A DNA stretch of 64,000 nt, taken from positions 1,466,001-1,530,000 of the forward strand of contig NZ_CP127385.1 in NCBI RefSeq assembly GCF_030378205.1. Direction: 5' to 3'. This DNA comes from Bradyrhizobium sp. NP1. Lineage in GTDB: Bacteria > Pseudomonadota > Alphaproteobacteria > Rhizobiales > Xanthobacteraceae. This document shows positions 52,909-62,925 of this stretch, piece by piece (the first letter of the stretch is position 1; every line of letters begins with the position of its first letter). The notes beneath the pieces are model-generated. The model worked only from the letters and a program-made list of their open reading frames with translations, was not told the DNA's origin and searched no databases. Made by a program: the position numbers and the translations under genes.

Positions 52909-53642
52909 AGAAGCTGCTTCGCAATACGCTGCGCAGCCGGTGGTTTCAGCGCGCTGTGGGTTTCCTCGCGGCCGAGTTCCTGCGGCTCGTCTGGCTGACC
53001 AACCGCTTCACCTACGAGCCGGCGGACGTCTACGCGCAGGTCGAGCCGCGCATGCCCGCGATCTTCGCGTTCTGGCACGGCCAGCACCTGATGACGCCGT
53101 TCATCAAGACCAAGGCGAGCTACCGCGCCAAGGTCCTGATCTCGATGCACCGCGACGGCGAATTCAACGCGATCGCGGCCGAGCGGCTCGGCATCGAGAC
53201 CATCCGCGGTTCCGGCGACCACGGCTCGGCATTTCACCGCAAGGGCGGCGTGGCGGCCTTCAAGGAGATGGTGCGCGCGCTTGCGGACAACTATAACGTT
53301 GCCCTGACCGCCGACGTGCCGAAGCGTTCGCAGGTCGCGGGACTCGGCATCATCATGCTGGCAAGAGAATCCGGACGGCCGATCATGCCTTTTGCGATGG
53401 CGACCAGCCGTTTCGTCCGGCTCAAGAACTGGGACCGCACCACCATCAACCTGCCGTTCGGTCGCGGCGCATTGGTGGGCATCGAGGAAATCGTCGTGCC
53501 GCCGGACGCAGACGCCGCCACCATGGAAACGCTGCGCCAGCGGCTGGAAGCGACGCTGAACGAGGCGACACGCCGCGCCTATGCGAAAGTGGGCCGCCCC
53601 GACGCCATCCCCGAGGGCAGCCATGAGGGCAGCCATGGCTAA
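52905..53642 (+). CDS. DUF374-type lysophospholipid acyltransferase-like protein
   Basis: A 245-residue protein from a TTG at 52905 overlapping the DUF4170 stop. The acyltransferase motifs are A-F-W-H-G-Q-H (variant of the H-x4-D box), ISMHRDGEFNA and ETIRGSGDHGSAFHRKGGV, as in DUF374/LPLAT proteins. A hydrophobic stretch sits at the N-terminus. It is thought to act in lipid A or phospholipid acylation. It sits before waaA and shares eight bases with it. An upstream frame to 52626 is a shadow of the DUF4170 gene. Confidence 0.9.
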   Translation: MKKLLRNTLRSRWFQRAVGFLAAEFLRLVWLTNRFTYEPADVYAQVEPRMPAIFAFWHGQHLMTPFIKTKASYRAKVLISMHRDGEFNAIAAERLGIETIRGSGDHGSAFHRKGGVAAFKEMVRALADNYNVALTADVPKRSQVAGLGIIMLARESGRPIMPFAMATSRFVRLKNWDRTTINLPFGRGALVGIEEIVVPPDADAATMETLRQRLEATLNEATRRAYAKVGRPDAIPEGSHEGSHG

Positions 53643-54939
53643 CCCGCTGCCGATGACGCTGCGCGTCTATCGCAAGCTGAGTTTTGCGATGGTGCCGCTC
53701 GCGCCCGCGCTGATCAAGCGGCGGCTGAGGCTCGGCAAGGAGGACCCCGCGCGCATCGACGAGCGGCGCGGCCTGAGCCGCGACGTGCGGCCGGCCGGAC
53801 CGCTGGTCTGGATCCACGGCGCCAGCGTCGGTGAGGTGCTGGCGGCGGCCGCCCTGATCGAGAAGCTGCGCGAGCTCAATCTGCGCATCCTCGTCACCTC
53901 GGGCACCGTGACCTCGGCGGCGATCGTCGCAAAGCGCTTTCCGCCCGACGTCATCCACCAATACGTTCCTTACGACTCGCCGCGCTTCGTCGCGCGCTTT
54001 CTCGATCACTGGCGCCCGTCGCTGGCGCTGTTCATCGAGTCCGACCTGTGGCCGAACCTGATCCTCGCGGGCGCCGCGCGCCGGCTGCCGATGGTGCTGA
54101 TCAACGGGCGGATGTCGCACCGCTCGTTCCCGCGCTGGCGCCGGGTCTCCGGCACGATCTCGGCCCTGCTCGACAAGTTCGACATTTGCCTGGCGCAATC
54201 GCGGGCCGACGCCGACCGCTTCTCGGCGCTCGGCGCCCACAATGTGGTGACGACAGGCAATCTGAAGCTCGACGTGCCGGCACCGCCCGCCGATGCCGCC
54301 AAGCTCGACTGGCTGATGTCGATGACGCGCGGCCGTCCGGTCATCGTCGCGGCCTCGACCCATCCCGGCGAGGAGGAAATGCTGGTCGAGGCGCATCGCG
54401 CCCTGTCCGGATTCTTCCCGTCGCTGTTGACCGTGATCGTGCCGCGCCATCCCGACCGCGGCGTTGCGATCGCGCGGATGATCGCGGCAAGCGGGCTGAG
54501 GCCTGCCTTGCGCTCGCGGGAGGAATTGCCCGTCGCGACGACCGACATCTATGTCGCTGATACGATGGGTGAGCTCGGCCTGTTCTATCGGCTGGCGCCC
54601 ATCGTGTTCATGGGCGGATCGCTGGTCGCGCATGGCGGACAGAACCCGATCGAGGCGGTCAAGCTCGGCGCTGCGATCGTTCACGGTCCGCATGTCTTCA
54701 ATTTCTCGGATGTCTATGAGGCGCTCGACGGCGCCAGGGGCGCGAGGCGCGCCGAGAGCCTGGAAGCGCTGGTCAAGCAGCTCGGCCAGCTCATGTCCGA
54801 TCCCGCCGCGCGCGAGAACCAGGTGCGTGCCTCGACGCGCGTGGTCGAAGAGCTCGGCGGCGCGCTCGAGCGGACGCTTGCGGCGCTCGAGCCGTATCTT
54901 CTGCAGTTGCGGCTCGAAATGGGAGCCGCCAATGCGTGA
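53635..54939 (+). CDS. waaA: 3-deoxy-D-manno-octulosonic acid (Kdo) transferase WaaA
   Basis: A 434-residue GT-B glycosyltransferase from the ATG at 53635 (GAGGGCAGCC upstream; ATGs at 53623 and 53653 are alternatives). Signatures are VWIHGASVGEVLAAAALI, the acceptor part FIESDLWPNLI and NGRMSHRSF, and the CMP-Kdo region FMGGSLVAHGGQNPIEAVKL. It adds Kdo to lipid IVA at the inner membrane. It is followed by lpxK with an 8-base overlap, giving the order acyltransferase-WaaA-LpxK typical of lipid A biosynthesis. Confidence 0.95.
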   Translation: MANPLPMTLRVYRKLSFAMVPLAPALIKRRLRLGKEDPARIDERRGLSRDVRPAGPLVWIHGASVGEVLAAAALIEKLRELNLRILVTSGTVTSAAIVAKRFPPDVIHQYVPYDSPRFVARFLDHWRPSLALFIESDLWPNLILAGAARRLPMVLINGRMSHRSFPRWRRVSGTISALLDKFDICLAQSRADADRFSALGAHNVVTTGNLKLDVPAPPADAAKLDWLMSMTRGRPVIVAASTHPGEEEMLVEAHRALSGFFPSLLTVIVPRHPDRGVAIARMIAASGLRPALRSREELPVATTDIYVADTMGELGLFYRLAPIVFMGGSLVAHGGQNPIEAVKLGAAIVHGPHVFNFSDVYEALDGARGARRAESLEALVKQLGQLMSDPAARENQVRASTRVVEELGGALERTLAALEPYLLQLRLEMGAANA

Positions 54940-55960
54940 GCCGGCCTTCTGGTACCGGCCACCATCGCTGACGTCGCATCTGCTGTCGCCGCTGGCTGCG
55001 CTCTATGGCGCAGTCGCCGCGCGCCGGCTCGCGGGCAGCGGGTTCGACGCCGGCGTTCCCGTATTCTGCGTCGGCAATTATCACCTCGGCGGTGCCGGCA
55101 AGACGCCGACCGTGCGCGCGCTCGCCGACCTCCTGCGCGATCTCGGCGAGACGCCGGTCGTGCTGAGCCGCGGCTATGGTGGGAGGTTGCGCGGACCGGT
55201 CATGGTCGACCGGATCAGGCACATCGCGGGCGACGTCGGCGACGAGCCGCTGATGCTGGCGCAGACGCTTGCCGTAGTGGTCGCGCATGACCGTATCGCG
55301 GGTGTTGCGCTGGCGCGTTCACAAGGCGCGAGCGTGATCCTGATGGATGACGGCTTCCAGAATCCGGCGCTCGCCAAGGACGCCGCGCTGATCGTGATCG
55401 ACGGCCGGCGCGGGCTCGGCAATGCCGGCGTGTTTCCGGCCGGCCCGTTGCGCGCGCCGCTTGCCCCGCAGCTCGCGCGCACCGACGCGCTGGTCGTGAT
55501 CGGCGACGGCGCGGCGGCGGAGCCGATAGCGATCGCAATCGGCGCGCAGGGCAAGCCGGTGCTGCGGGCGCATCTCGAACCCGATGCGGCGTCGGTGGCG
55601 CAACTCGCCGGCCAGCGCGTGCTCGCCTTTGCCGGCATCGGCGATCCCGGCCGTTTCTTCCGGACGCTGCGGGCGGCGGGTGTCGACGTGGCGAGACAGC
55701 GCGCCTTCGCCGATCACCATCCATTTTCCAAGGCGGAGATCGAGGCGCTGCTGGCGGAAGCCGCGCGGGATTCGCTGACGCTCGTGACGACGGAGAAGGA
55801 TCTGGCGCGGCTGGCCGCGGCTTCGGCGCCGCCGGCCTGGGCGCGCGAGGTCGTGGCGTTCAAGGTCGCGCTGGCGTTCGACGATGCGGCGGCTTTGCGG
55901 AAATTCGTCACGGAGCGGCTTTTCAGCGCGCGGGAGAGGAAGTTTCAAGCCGGCCGTTAG
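54932..55960 (+). CDS. lpxK: Tetraacyldisaccharide 4'-kinase LpxK
   Basis: A 342-residue membrane-associated kinase. The P-loop is GNYHLGGAGKTPT, with other family motifs SRGYGGR, GDEPLMLA, ILMDDGFQN and the C-terminal ADHHPFSKAE. It phosphorylates the 4' position of the lipid A disaccharide. The ATG at 54932 overlaps the waaA stop by eight bases (GGGAG upstream). The length is typical. Confidence 0.95.
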   Translation: MREPAFWYRPPSLTSHLLSPLAALYGAVAARRLAGSGFDAGVPVFCVGNYHLGGAGKTPTVRALADLLRDLGETPVVLSRGYGGRLRGPVMVDRIRHIAGDVGDEPLMLAQTLAVVVAHDRIAGVALARSQGASVILMDDGFQNPALAKDAALIVIDGRRGLGNAGVFPAGPLRAPLAPQLARTDALVVIGDGAAAEPIAIAIGAQGKPVLRAHLEPDAASVAQLAGQRVLAFAGIGDPGRFFRTLRAAGVDVARQRAFADHHPFSKAEIEALLAEAARDSLTLVTTEKDLARLAAASAPPAWAREVVAFKVALAFDDAAALRKFVTERLFSARERKFQAGR

Positions 55961-55977
55961 CCAACCTGCGCGGCCGT

Positions 55978-56205
55978 TCAGCCCTGCGTCTTCAGCGCGC
56001 CGGGAAAATGCCGCTGCAGCACGGCGCTCGGCAGCGCATAGGCCTCTTGCAGATCGACGCTCCAGTATTTCAGCTCGTCGAGCGGAATCCGGACATCGGT
56101 CACGGCACAGCGCACATAGGTTCCCGGCGAGATCACGCGGAAATCGCCGTCGAGATACTGCACCTGCGCTTCGCCATTGCCTGAGGGGCCGAACTTGTTC
56201 AGCAC
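55978..56205 (-). CDS. DUF2093-family small protein
   Basis: A 75-residue protein starting MLNKFGPSGNGEAQVQYLDG and containing FRVISPGTYVRCAVTDVRIP followed by LDELKYWSVDLQEAYA. The pattern matches DUF2093, common in Alphaproteobacteria and often encoded beside lipid A genes. It is convergent with lpxK, 17 bases apart. Function unknown. Confidence 0.92.
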   Translation of the reverse strand: MLNKFGPSGNGEAQVQYLDGDFRVISPGTYVRCAVTDVRIPLDELKYWSVDLQEAYALPSAVLQRHFPGALKTQG

Positions 56206-56261
56206 GGTTTGAGAGCTCCGAGATGGGCCACCGGCAAGATGAACGCCGGCTGAATTTGAAA

Positions 56262-56275
56262 ATGATTTGTATCAT
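56262..56275. promoter_or_regulatory. AT-rich inverted repeat upstream of DUF2093 and DLH genes
   Basis: ATGAT-TTGT-ATCAT, a small palindrome in an AT-rich patch of the divergent intergenic region (56206-56411). It may be an operator or contain a -10 box. Support is only the symmetry and base composition. Confidence 0.3.
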
Positions 56276-56411
56276 ACATAGGTCGTGCTGTCCGCCGGCG
56301 AAACCCACCGATTTGTGATGTTTTCGTGCCCGACCTGCGTGTTAGCGTCATGGCTGATCAGCCGAAACATGATCGTCTAGATCGACCAGCCTCCCTTCGG
56401 CCGGACATCCA

Positions 56412-57242
56412 ATGCGCCTGTCAGTCCTTGCCTTTCTGACGCTCATGGCCGCGGCATCGGCCGCAGATGCCGCCTCCCTGCCGGGCCCGCACCAGGTCGA
56501 TATTCCGCAAGGCAACGTGACGCTGCATGCGCAGCTCTTCAAGCCCGACGGCGACGGCCCGTTTCCAACCGTGATCGCGCTGCATGGCTGCGGCGGGCTC
56601 GCCAACCATTCCGAGCCGGTGCTGCCGCGCTACCGCGACTGGGCCGAGCAGCTCCTGAAGGCCGGCAATGCCGTGCTCCTGCCGGACAGTTACGGCTCGC
56701 GCGAGCTCGGCCCGCAATGCCGTGTCCGCGAGCACAAGATCAGCGTCCGGCGCGACCGCGTGGCGGACATCCTGGCGTCGCGGCAATGGCTGATGCAGCA
56801 GCCCTGGGTGGCGCATGACCGCATCAGCCTGCTCGGCTGGGCCAATGGCGCCAGCGCGCTGCTCTGGGCGGTGCGGCCGCAGCTCATCCACAGCGAAGGC
56901 CCCGACTTCCGCGCTGCGATCGCCTTCTATCCGAATTGCCGTATCTCAGCAGGGCTCGGCTGGAGCGCGCGAATCCCGACCCTGCTCCTGATCGGCGCCA
57001 AGGACGACGTCTCCTCGCCGCCGGCCTGCCGGCAGATGATCGACGGCGCCCACGGCCGCAGCGCGCTGGCGCGCATCGTGGTCTACCCCGGCGCCTATCA
57101 CGATTTCGATCGCCTCAACCTGCCGCTGCACGCTGTCAACGGCAATGCGGACGCGGAGGGCCCGGACCGCGGCCATCTCGGCAGCGATCCGGAGGCGCGC
57201 GCCGATTCGCAAAAGCTGGTCGCGGAATGGCTGAAGCGCTGA
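56412..57242 (+). CDS. Dienelactone-hydrolase-family protein, exported, nucleophile replaced by Ala
   Basis: A 276-residue alpha/beta-hydrolase with a signal peptide (MRLSVLAFLTLMAAASAADA). It has the oxyanion loop VIALHGCGGLANH, an acid Asp in LLLIGAKDDVSS and a His in VYPGAYHDFDRL. The nucleophile elbow is LLGWANGASA, with Ala144 (codon GCC at 56841-56843) in place of Ser or Cys. The other DLH-like protein, at 11525, has the same change, so the loss is either ancestral to a sub-family or convergent. It might bind rather than hydrolyse a ligand. No partner gene is evident. Confidence 0.85.
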   Translation: MRLSVLAFLTLMAAASAADAASLPGPHQVDIPQGNVTLHAQLFKPDGDGPFPTVIALHGCGGLANHSEPVLPRYRDWAEQLLKAGNAVLLPDSYGSRELGPQCRVREHKISVRRDRVADILASRQWLMQQPWVAHDRISLLGWANGASALLWAVRPQLIHSEGPDFRAAIAFYPNCRISAGLGWSARIPTLLLIGAKDDVSSPPACRQMIDGAHGRSALARIVVYPGAYHDFDRLNLPLHAVNGNADAEGPDRGHLGSDPEARADSQKLVAEWLKR

Positions 57243-57300
57243 GCTTCTTATCCCCCCACAAGGGGAAGGGATAAGGCAATCGCGATGCGGTCAACGGCAT

Positions 57301-58947
57301 CTAGAACAAGCTGCCCTGATCGACGGGCTTTGCCACCCGCTTGAGTGCGGGCTTGGCTTCGCGCGCGGCGGATTGCGTCTCGCGCGGCTTCGTCTCTGGT
57401 GGCTTGGTCTCTTGCGGCGATGCCGGCACGGCTGTCCGCTCGCCATCGGCGGTCGCCGCAACGCGCCCGTCGGAAAATTCGAGGTCGAGCCGCGCGCCGG
57501 GCGCGACACCGGAAGCCGCACGCACGGCATGGCCCTGCGCGTCGCGCACCAGCGCAAAGCCGCGCGCCAGCACGCCACGGTAGGACAGGGCGCCCAGCAA
57601 CTGGCCGCTATGGGTGACGCGCGCCTCGAGCCGCTGCAGCGTGGTCAAAAGCGCCCGCCGCGCGCGCTCGGCCAGGCGGAGGGCGCGTTCGCGGTCGCGC
57701 GCGATGATCTGGCGCTGCGCCTGCGCGTTGGCCAGTTTCGAGGCCTTGAAGCGGACCGCAAGTCCATCGAAGCGCTCGCGACGGTGGCGCACGAGCGCAC
57801 GCGCGCAGTGCGACAGCCGCTCGCCCGAAATCGTCAGATGATGCCGCGCCTGCGCGACCTGGCCGTGCAGCACGCGAAGCGTCAGCCGGCTGCCTGCCGC
57901 CGCGAAGCGGCGGAAATGCGCGTGGGTGTTGGCCCTGAGACTCCGCGGCAGCCCGGCAGCGGCTGCATCGAGCCGTTGCGTGGGGATCGCGAGCAGGTCG
58001 CTCGCCGCGGGCAGCGCGCGCACCGCGGCGCGCAGCTCGTTGCGCCGGCCCTCCTGGCCGCGCTGCCAGCACACCATGACCCGGCGGGCAAGCGTTGCGA
58101 CTTCGGCGGTCAGCTCGCTGCGCACCGGCACGGCCATCTCGGCGGCCGCGGTCGGCGTCGGCGCCCGCTTGTCGGCAGCAAAGTCGATCAGCGTGATATC
58201 TGTCTCGTGACCGACGGCGGAGATCAGCGGGATCATGCTTTCGGCCGCCGCGCGCACCACGATCTCCTCGTTGAACGACCAGAGGTCCTCCAGCGAGCCG
58301 CCGCCGCGCGCCACGATCAACAAGTCGGGCCGCGGAATCCGTCCGCCCACGGAGAGCGCGTTGAAGCCGCGGATCGCGCCTGCCACCTGCTCGGCCGAGC
58401 CGTCGCCCTGCACCTTGACCGGCCAGACCAGCACCCGGCGCGGAAAACGGTCCTCCAGCCGATGCAGGATGTCGCGGATGACGGCGCCCGTCGGCGAGGT
58501 GACCACCCCGATCACCTCCGGCAGGAAGGGCAGCAACTGCTTGCGGCCGGCGTCGAACAGGCCCTCGGCGGCGAGCTTCTTCTTGCGCTCTTCCATCAGC
58601 GCCATCAGCGCGCCGACGCCTGCGGGCTCCAGCGTCTCGATCACGATCTGGTACTTGGACGAGTTCGGATAGGTCGTGAGCTTGCCGGTCGCGATGACCT
58701 CGAGCCCTTCCTGCGGCTTGAAGCGCATGCGGGCGTGGGCGAACTTCCAGATCACCGCCTCGATCTTGGCGTTCTCGTCCTTCAGCGCGAAATAGCAGTG
58801 GCCGGAGGAATGCGGCCCGCGGAAGCCGGAGATTTCGCCGCGCACGCGGACATGGCCGAAGCGATCCTCCACCGTCCGCTTGAGCGCGGAGGAGAGTTCC
58901 GAGACGGTGAATTCGGGCGCGTTGATCAGGTTTTCCGCAGGCGGCAT
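57301..58947 (-). CDS. xseA: Exodeoxyribonuclease VII large subunit XseA
   Basis: A 548-residue protein with an N-terminal OB-fold ([40 protein letters not shown]), the nuclease core containing [23 protein letters not shown] and [18 protein letters not shown], then a long coiled coil. The C-terminus carries an extra 60 or so residues rich in K/P/T/E. ExoVII degrades single-stranded DNA to short oligonucleotides in repair. The small subunit XseB is not in the window. Confidence 0.95.
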   Translation of the reverse strand: MPPAENLINAPEFTVSELSSALKRTVEDRFGHVRVRGEISGFRGPHSSGHCYFALKDENAKIEAVIWKFAHARMRFKPQEGLEVIATGKLTTYPNSSKYQIVIETLEPAGVGALMALMEERKKKLAAEGLFDAGRKQLLPFLPEVIGVVTSPTGAVIRDILHRLEDRFPRRVLVWPVKVQGDGSAEQVAGAIRGFNALSVGGRIPRPDLLIVARGGGSLEDLWSFNEEIVVRAAAESMIPLISAVGHETDITLIDFAADKRAPTPTAAAEMAVPVRSELTAEVATLARRVMVCWQRGQEGRRNELRAAVRALPAASDLLAIPTQRLDAAAAGLPRSLRANTHAHFRRFAAAGSRLTLRVLHGQVAQARHHLTISGERLSHCARALVRHRRERFDGLAVRFKASKLANAQAQRQIIARDRERALRLAERARRALLTTLQRLEARVTHSGQLLGALSYRGVLARGFALVRDAQGHAVRAASGVAPGARLDLEFSDGRVAATADGERTAVPASPQETKPPETKPRETQSAAREAKPALKRVAKPVDQGSLF

Positions 58948-59139
58948 CGCGATTCGGCCTCAGGGACGAACGCCCAAGCTAGGGATTTTTGACCGCTCCC
59001 GCCACCCCGCCGGGGCCCGTAAAGGGCGCAAATCGCTGGCCAATCGGGCTTAGTCAACATATCCACATGGGCATCTGGCGGTTGTGCCATCATGCCCGCG
59101 CCGTGCTACACCCGCGCGCAAGATGGTTCCGGCTCGATC

Positions 59140-60420
59140 ATGAACATTCTCCTGCTTGGTTCCGGCGGTCGCGAGCACGCGCTGGCGTGGAAGATCGCCG
59201 CTTCGCCCCTGCTGACGAAGCTCTGGTGCGCGCCCGGCAATGCCGGCATTGCGCGCGAGGCCGAGTGCGTGGCGCTCGATGTCGGAAACCATGCGGCGGT
59301 GATCGACTTCTGCAAGGCCAACGCGGTCGATCTCGTGGTGGTCGGACCGGAGACGCCGCTCGCCGCCGGCATCGTCGACGATCTTGCGGCCGCCGGTATC
59401 AAGGCGTTCGGGCCGGCCAAAAAGGCCGCGCAGCTCGAGGGCTCCAAGGGCTTCACGAAGGACCTCTGCAGCGAGTTCAACATTCCGACCGGCGCCTATC
59501 GCCGTTTCGACAACGCAAAGGACGCGTTGGCCTACGTCCGCGCGCAAGGTGCGCCCATCGTGGTCAAGGCCGACGGGCTCGCCGCCGGCAAGGGCGTCGT
59601 CGTGGCCATGACGCTGAAGCAGGCTGAAGACGCGGTTGCCATGATGTTCGAGGGCGCATTCGGAGCCGCCGGCGCGGAGGTCGTGATCGAGGAATTCTTG
59701 TCGGGTCGCGAGATCAGCTTCTTCGCGCTTTGCGACGGCGAGACCGCGATTGCGCTGGCCTCCGCGCAGGACCACAAGCGCGTGTTCGACCATGACGAGG
59801 GCCCGAACACCGGCGGCATGGGCGCCTATTCGCCGACGCCGTTCGTGACGCCTGAAGTCCACGACCAGATCATGGCGCGGATCATCCTGCCGACGGTCGC
59901 CGGGATGAAGGCGCGCGGCACGCCGTTCCAGGGCGTGCTCTATGCCGGCGTGATGCTGACGGCCCAGGGGCCAAAGCTGTTCGAATACAATGTCCGTTTC
60001 GGCGATCCCGAGTGCCAGGTGCTGATGCTGCGGATGATGTCCGACATCGTGCCGGCGTTTCTCGCCGCCTGCGACGGGCAGTTGAAGAATTTCGACCTGC
60101 GCTGGTATCCCGACGCGGCGGTCACGGTGGTGATGGCGGCGAAGGGTTATCCCGGTGACTACAGGAAGGGCAGCCGCATCGAGGGGCTGGACGAGGCCGC
60201 CAAGGTCGATGGCGTCGAGATCTTCCACGCCGGCACGGCGGCGAAGGACGGCGCGATCCTGGCCAATGGCGGCCGCGTGCTCAATGTCTGCGCGCTCGGC
60301 AGGACCGTGACGGAAGCGCAGGCGCGCGCCTACCAGGCGGTCGACCGCATCGAATGGCCTGATGGTTTCTGCCGCCGCGACATCGCCTGGCAGGCGGTCG
60401 AGGCGGAGAAGGGCCGCTAG
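59140..60420 (+). CDS. purD: Phosphoribosylamine-glycine ligase PurD
   Basis: A 426-residue ATP-grasp enzyme of purine synthesis, joining glycine to phosphoribosylamine. The start [20 protein letters not shown] is the family signature, so I use the ATG at 59140 and not the longer frame. Other motifs are [32 protein letters not shown] and [10 protein letters not shown]. The length is normal. It is followed by a palindromic repeat before the convergent acyl-CoA dehydrogenase. Confidence 0.96.
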   Translation: MNILLLGSGGREHALAWKIAASPLLTKLWCAPGNAGIAREAECVALDVGNHAAVIDFCKANAVDLVVVGPETPLAAGIVDDLAAAGIKAFGPAKKAAQLEGSKGFTKDLCSEFNIPTGAYRRFDNAKDALAYVRAQGAPIVVKADGLAAGKGVVVAMTLKQAEDAVAMMFEGAFGAAGAEVVIEEFLSGREISFFALCDGETAIALASAQDHKRVFDHDEGPNTGGMGAYSPTPFVTPEVHDQIMARIILPTVAGMKARGTPFQGVLYAGVMLTAQGPKLFEYNVRFGDPECQVLMLRMMSDIVPAFLAACDGQLKNFDLRWYPDAAVTVVMAAKGYPGDYRKGSRIEGLDEAAKVDGVEIFHAGTAAKDGAILANGGRVLNVCALGRTVTEAQARAYQAVDRIEWPDGFCRRDIAWQAVEAEKGR

Positions 60421-60433
60421 CTGGACCCGCCCC

Positions 60434-60539
60434 GTCATTCCGCACGACGCGCGATGCGCGTCGATCCGGAATCTCAAGATTGTTCATGCGGCTTCTCATC
60501 GAGATTCCGGGTTCGCGCTGCCGCGCGCCCCGGAATGAC
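60434..60539. repeat. Palindromic repeat between purD and the acyl-CoA dehydrogenase
   Basis: Outer ends GTCATTCCG (60434) and CGGAATGAC (60539) are inverted. Inside, GACGCGC-GAT-GCGCGTC forms a hairpin and GGAATCTC pairs with GAGATTCC. It occupies nearly the whole gap between two convergent genes and could end transcription on both sides. Confidence 0.82.
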
Positions 60540-60547
60540 ACGCGAGA

Positions 60548-61780
60548 CTAAAGCAAATCGCCGCCCGCCGCGGACGCCGTGGTGCCGTGCTCGCGGAACG
60601 CCTTGATCACGTTGCGTCCGACCCTCCACAGATGCACCTCGTCCGGGCCGTCGACCAGCCGCTGCGAGCGCACCTGCGTGTACCATTGCGCGAGCGGCGT
60701 ATCCTGGCTGAAGCCGAGCGCGCCGTGGAGCTGGATCGCGGTGTCGATCACCTTGTGCACCATGTGCGCGAGATAGACCTTGGCGATCGAGTTCTCCTGC
60801 CGCAGGTCCAAGCCCTTTTCCGCCTTGTAGGCAATGTGCAGCAGCATCAGCCGGCCGATATAGAGCTGGCTGGCGCATTCCGCGAGCATGAACTGCACGG
60901 CCTGGCGATCGGCGAGCAGCGTGCCGAAGGTCGAGCGTTTGGTGACGTGGGCGGCGGCCATGTCGAGCGCGCGCTGGGCTTTTGCGATGTTGTGCATGCC
61001 GTGGCGCAACCGGCCATAGGCGAGGCGGTGCTGGCCCATGTTGAAGCCGTTGCCCTCGCCGCCAAGCAAATTGTCGGCCGGCACCTTCAGATCCCTGATC
61101 TCGATCTCGGAATGGCCACCATGGATCTGGTCGTAATAGGGACCCTCGATCGCCATGTTCTTGATGTTGCGCTTGATGTTATAGCCGGGGTTCGGCAGCT
61201 CGACGATGAAGGTGGAATACTGCCTGTGGCGCGGCGCATTCGGATCGGTCTTGGCCATCACGAGCGCCATGTCCGCGACGCTCGCGGAAGAGGAAAACCA
61301 CTTCTCGCCGTTGAGGATGTAGTTCTCGTTGCCGTCCTTCACCGCCGTGGTCTGCATGCCGGTGGCGTCCGCGCCCGAGGCCTTCTCCGTCATCGAGAAG
61401 CAGATGCGCTTCTCGCCGTTCAGCAGCGGCTTGAGGAATTTCTCCTTCTGGTGGTCGGTGCCATGCGCGAGGATCGTCATGATCGAGGCGTCGTCGGGCC
61501 CCTGCGTGTTCATCGACAGCGCGCCGAGCATGCTTTCGCCGAGTTCCATCTGCACCAGGGCGTTCGCCAAGGGCCCCAGGCCCATGCCGCCATATTCCTT
61601 CGGCACGAACGGGCACCACAACCCCTGCGCGCGCGCCTTGCTGCGGAGCTTGCCGAGCACCTCGTCGAACGGCTTTGTCTCGAGCTCCTTTTCGGCCGGG
61701 ATGCATTCGTCATGCACCCATTTGCGGACCTTCTCGCGGATCGCCCTGGCTTCAGCCGGGATTTCGAAATCGATCGACAT
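60548..61780 (-). CDS. Acyl-CoA dehydrogenase family protein
   Basis: A 410-residue FAD enzyme. The N-terminal helical domain is followed by ICFSMTEKASGADATGMQTT (FAD-binding loop) and YILNGEKWFSSSASVADMAL. The C-terminal helical domain contains a conserved Gly-rich IQLHGALGFSQDTPLAQWYT. Relatives act on branched or dicarboxylic acyl-CoAs; a proton-abstracting Glu is not clearly assignable by eye. Its start lies about 100 bases from the divergent haloacetate dehalogenase. Confidence 0.92.
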   Translation of the reverse strand: MSIDFEIPAEARAIREKVRKWVHDECIPAEKELETKPFDEVLGKLRSKARAQGLWCPFVPKEYGGMGLGPLANALVQMELGESMLGALSMNTQGPDDASIMTILAHGTDHQKEKFLKPLLNGEKRICFSMTEKASGADATGMQTTAVKDGNENYILNGEKWFSSSASVADMALVMAKTDPNAPRHRQYSTFIVELPNPGYNIKRNIKNMAIEGPYYDQIHGGHSEIEIRDLKVPADNLLGGEGNGFNMGQHRLAYGRLRHGMHNIAKAQRALDMAAAHVTKRSTFGTLLADRQAVQFMLAECASQLYIGRLMLLHIAYKAEKGLDLRQENSIAKVYLAHMVHKVIDTAIQLHGALGFSQDTPLAQWYTQVRSQRLVDGPDEVHLWRVGRNVIKAFREHGTTASAAGGDLL

Positions 61781-61876
61781 GGCGTTTCCTCACCTGGCGG
61801 TTCTTGATGGTCTTGGCGCGCCCGATGGCATATATCTTCGAGGGAAACGAGCGGCAACACAAACAAAGTTTGACGC

Positions 61877-62782
61877 ATGCCCGATCTCGCCGATCTCTTT
61901 CCCGGCTATGCTGCCGAATGGATCAACACCTCCGCGGGCCGGATCTTCGCCCGCGTCGGCGGCAAGGGGCCGCCGCTGCTGCTGCTGCACGGCTTCTCCG
62001 AGACGCATGTGATGTGGCACCGCGTGGCACCTGAGCTTGCCGACCGCTTCACGCTCGTGATCGCCGATCTGCCCGGCTACGGCTGGTCCGACATGCCCGA
62101 CAGCGACGAAAACCACACGCCCTACACCAAGCGCGCGATGGCGCGGACCATGGTGGAGGTGATGGAGCGGCTGGGCCATGTGCAATTCGCGCTCGCCGGC
62201 CACGACCGCGGCGGCCGCGTTTCCTATCGGCTCGCGCTCGACCATCCCGGCCGGCTCTCGAAGCTCGCGGTGCTCGATATCCTGCCGACCTATAATTACT
62301 GGGAGCGCATCAATCGTGTCTATGCGCTCAAGATCTATCATTGGACCTTCCTGGCGCAGCCGCATCCGCTGCCGGAGACGCTGATCACCGGCAGCCCCGA
62401 TTTCTTCCTGCGCTTCAAGATGGCGAGCCAGACCAAGGCCAAAAATCTCGACGCGATCGATCCGCGCGCGCTCGAACACTATCTCGCGCCGTTCCGTGAT
62501 CCCTCCCGCGTGCATGCGATGTGCGAGGACTACCGCGCCGGCGCCTATGCCGACTACGAGATCGACAAGGCGGACCTCGAGGCGGGCAGGAAGATCACGA
62601 TCCCGATGCTGGCGCTGTGGGGCGATGCGGGGATAGCGCGCGCCGCGGCCACGCCGCTCGACACCTGGCAGCAATGGGCGACGAACGTCACGGGCTCGCC
62701 GGTCGATTCCGGCCACTTCCTGACCGAGGAAAATCCGCAAGTGACGGCGAGGCTGCTGAAGGAATTTTTTCTGGCGGGGTAG
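61877..62782 (+). CDS. Haloacetate (fluoroacetate) dehalogenase-like alpha/beta hydrolase
   Basis: A 301-residue hydrolase whose nucleophile elbow is [11 protein letters not shown], with Asp110 in place of Ser as in fluoroacetate dehalogenase and epoxide hydrolase. The carboxylate-binding Arg pair (R-x2-R in HDRGGR), an H-W pair in K-I-Y-H-W-T-F-L, a Tyr in [10 protein letters not shown] and the final His in [10 protein letters not shown] correspond to the active site described for the Rhodopseudomonas enzyme RPA1163. It is likely to cleave the C-F or C-Cl bond of haloacetates in the cytoplasm, but such residues are shared with other family members. Confidence 0.88.
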   Translation: MPDLADLFPGYAAEWINTSAGRIFARVGGKGPPLLLLHGFSETHVMWHRVAPELADRFTLVIADLPGYGWSDMPDSDENHTPYTKRAMARTMVEVMERLGHVQFALAGHDRGGRVSYRLALDHPGRLSKLAVLDILPTYNYWERINRVYALKIYHWTFLAQPHPLPETLITGSPDFFLRFKMASQTKAKNLDAIDPRALEHYLAPFRDPSRVHAMCEDYRAGAYADYEIDKADLEAGRKITIPMLALWGDAGIARAAATPLDTWQQWATNVTGSPVDSGHFLTEENPQVTARLLKEFFLAG

Positions 62783-62809
62783 AGGCCGGCGATCGCAGCA
62801 AACTCAAAC

Positions 62810-62912
62810 TGTCATACCCCGCGAAAGCGGGGTATCCAGTACGCCGAGATATCTCCGTCCAGTCACGACCGTCTCTGGAAGACTGGATCATCCGCTTTCG
62901 CGAATGATGACA
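62810..62912. repeat. Palindromic repeat between the dehalogenase and tadA
   Basis: Left arm 62810-62840 and right arm 62882-62912 share TGTCAT ... CGCGAAAGCGG ... ATCCAGT as an inverted repeat with about seven substitutions; each arm is itself a hairpin. It fills the gap between two convergent genes. It belongs with the elements at 38360 and 60434 by its ends. Confidence 0.85.
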
Positions 62913-62925
62913 GCGGATGGCCGGT

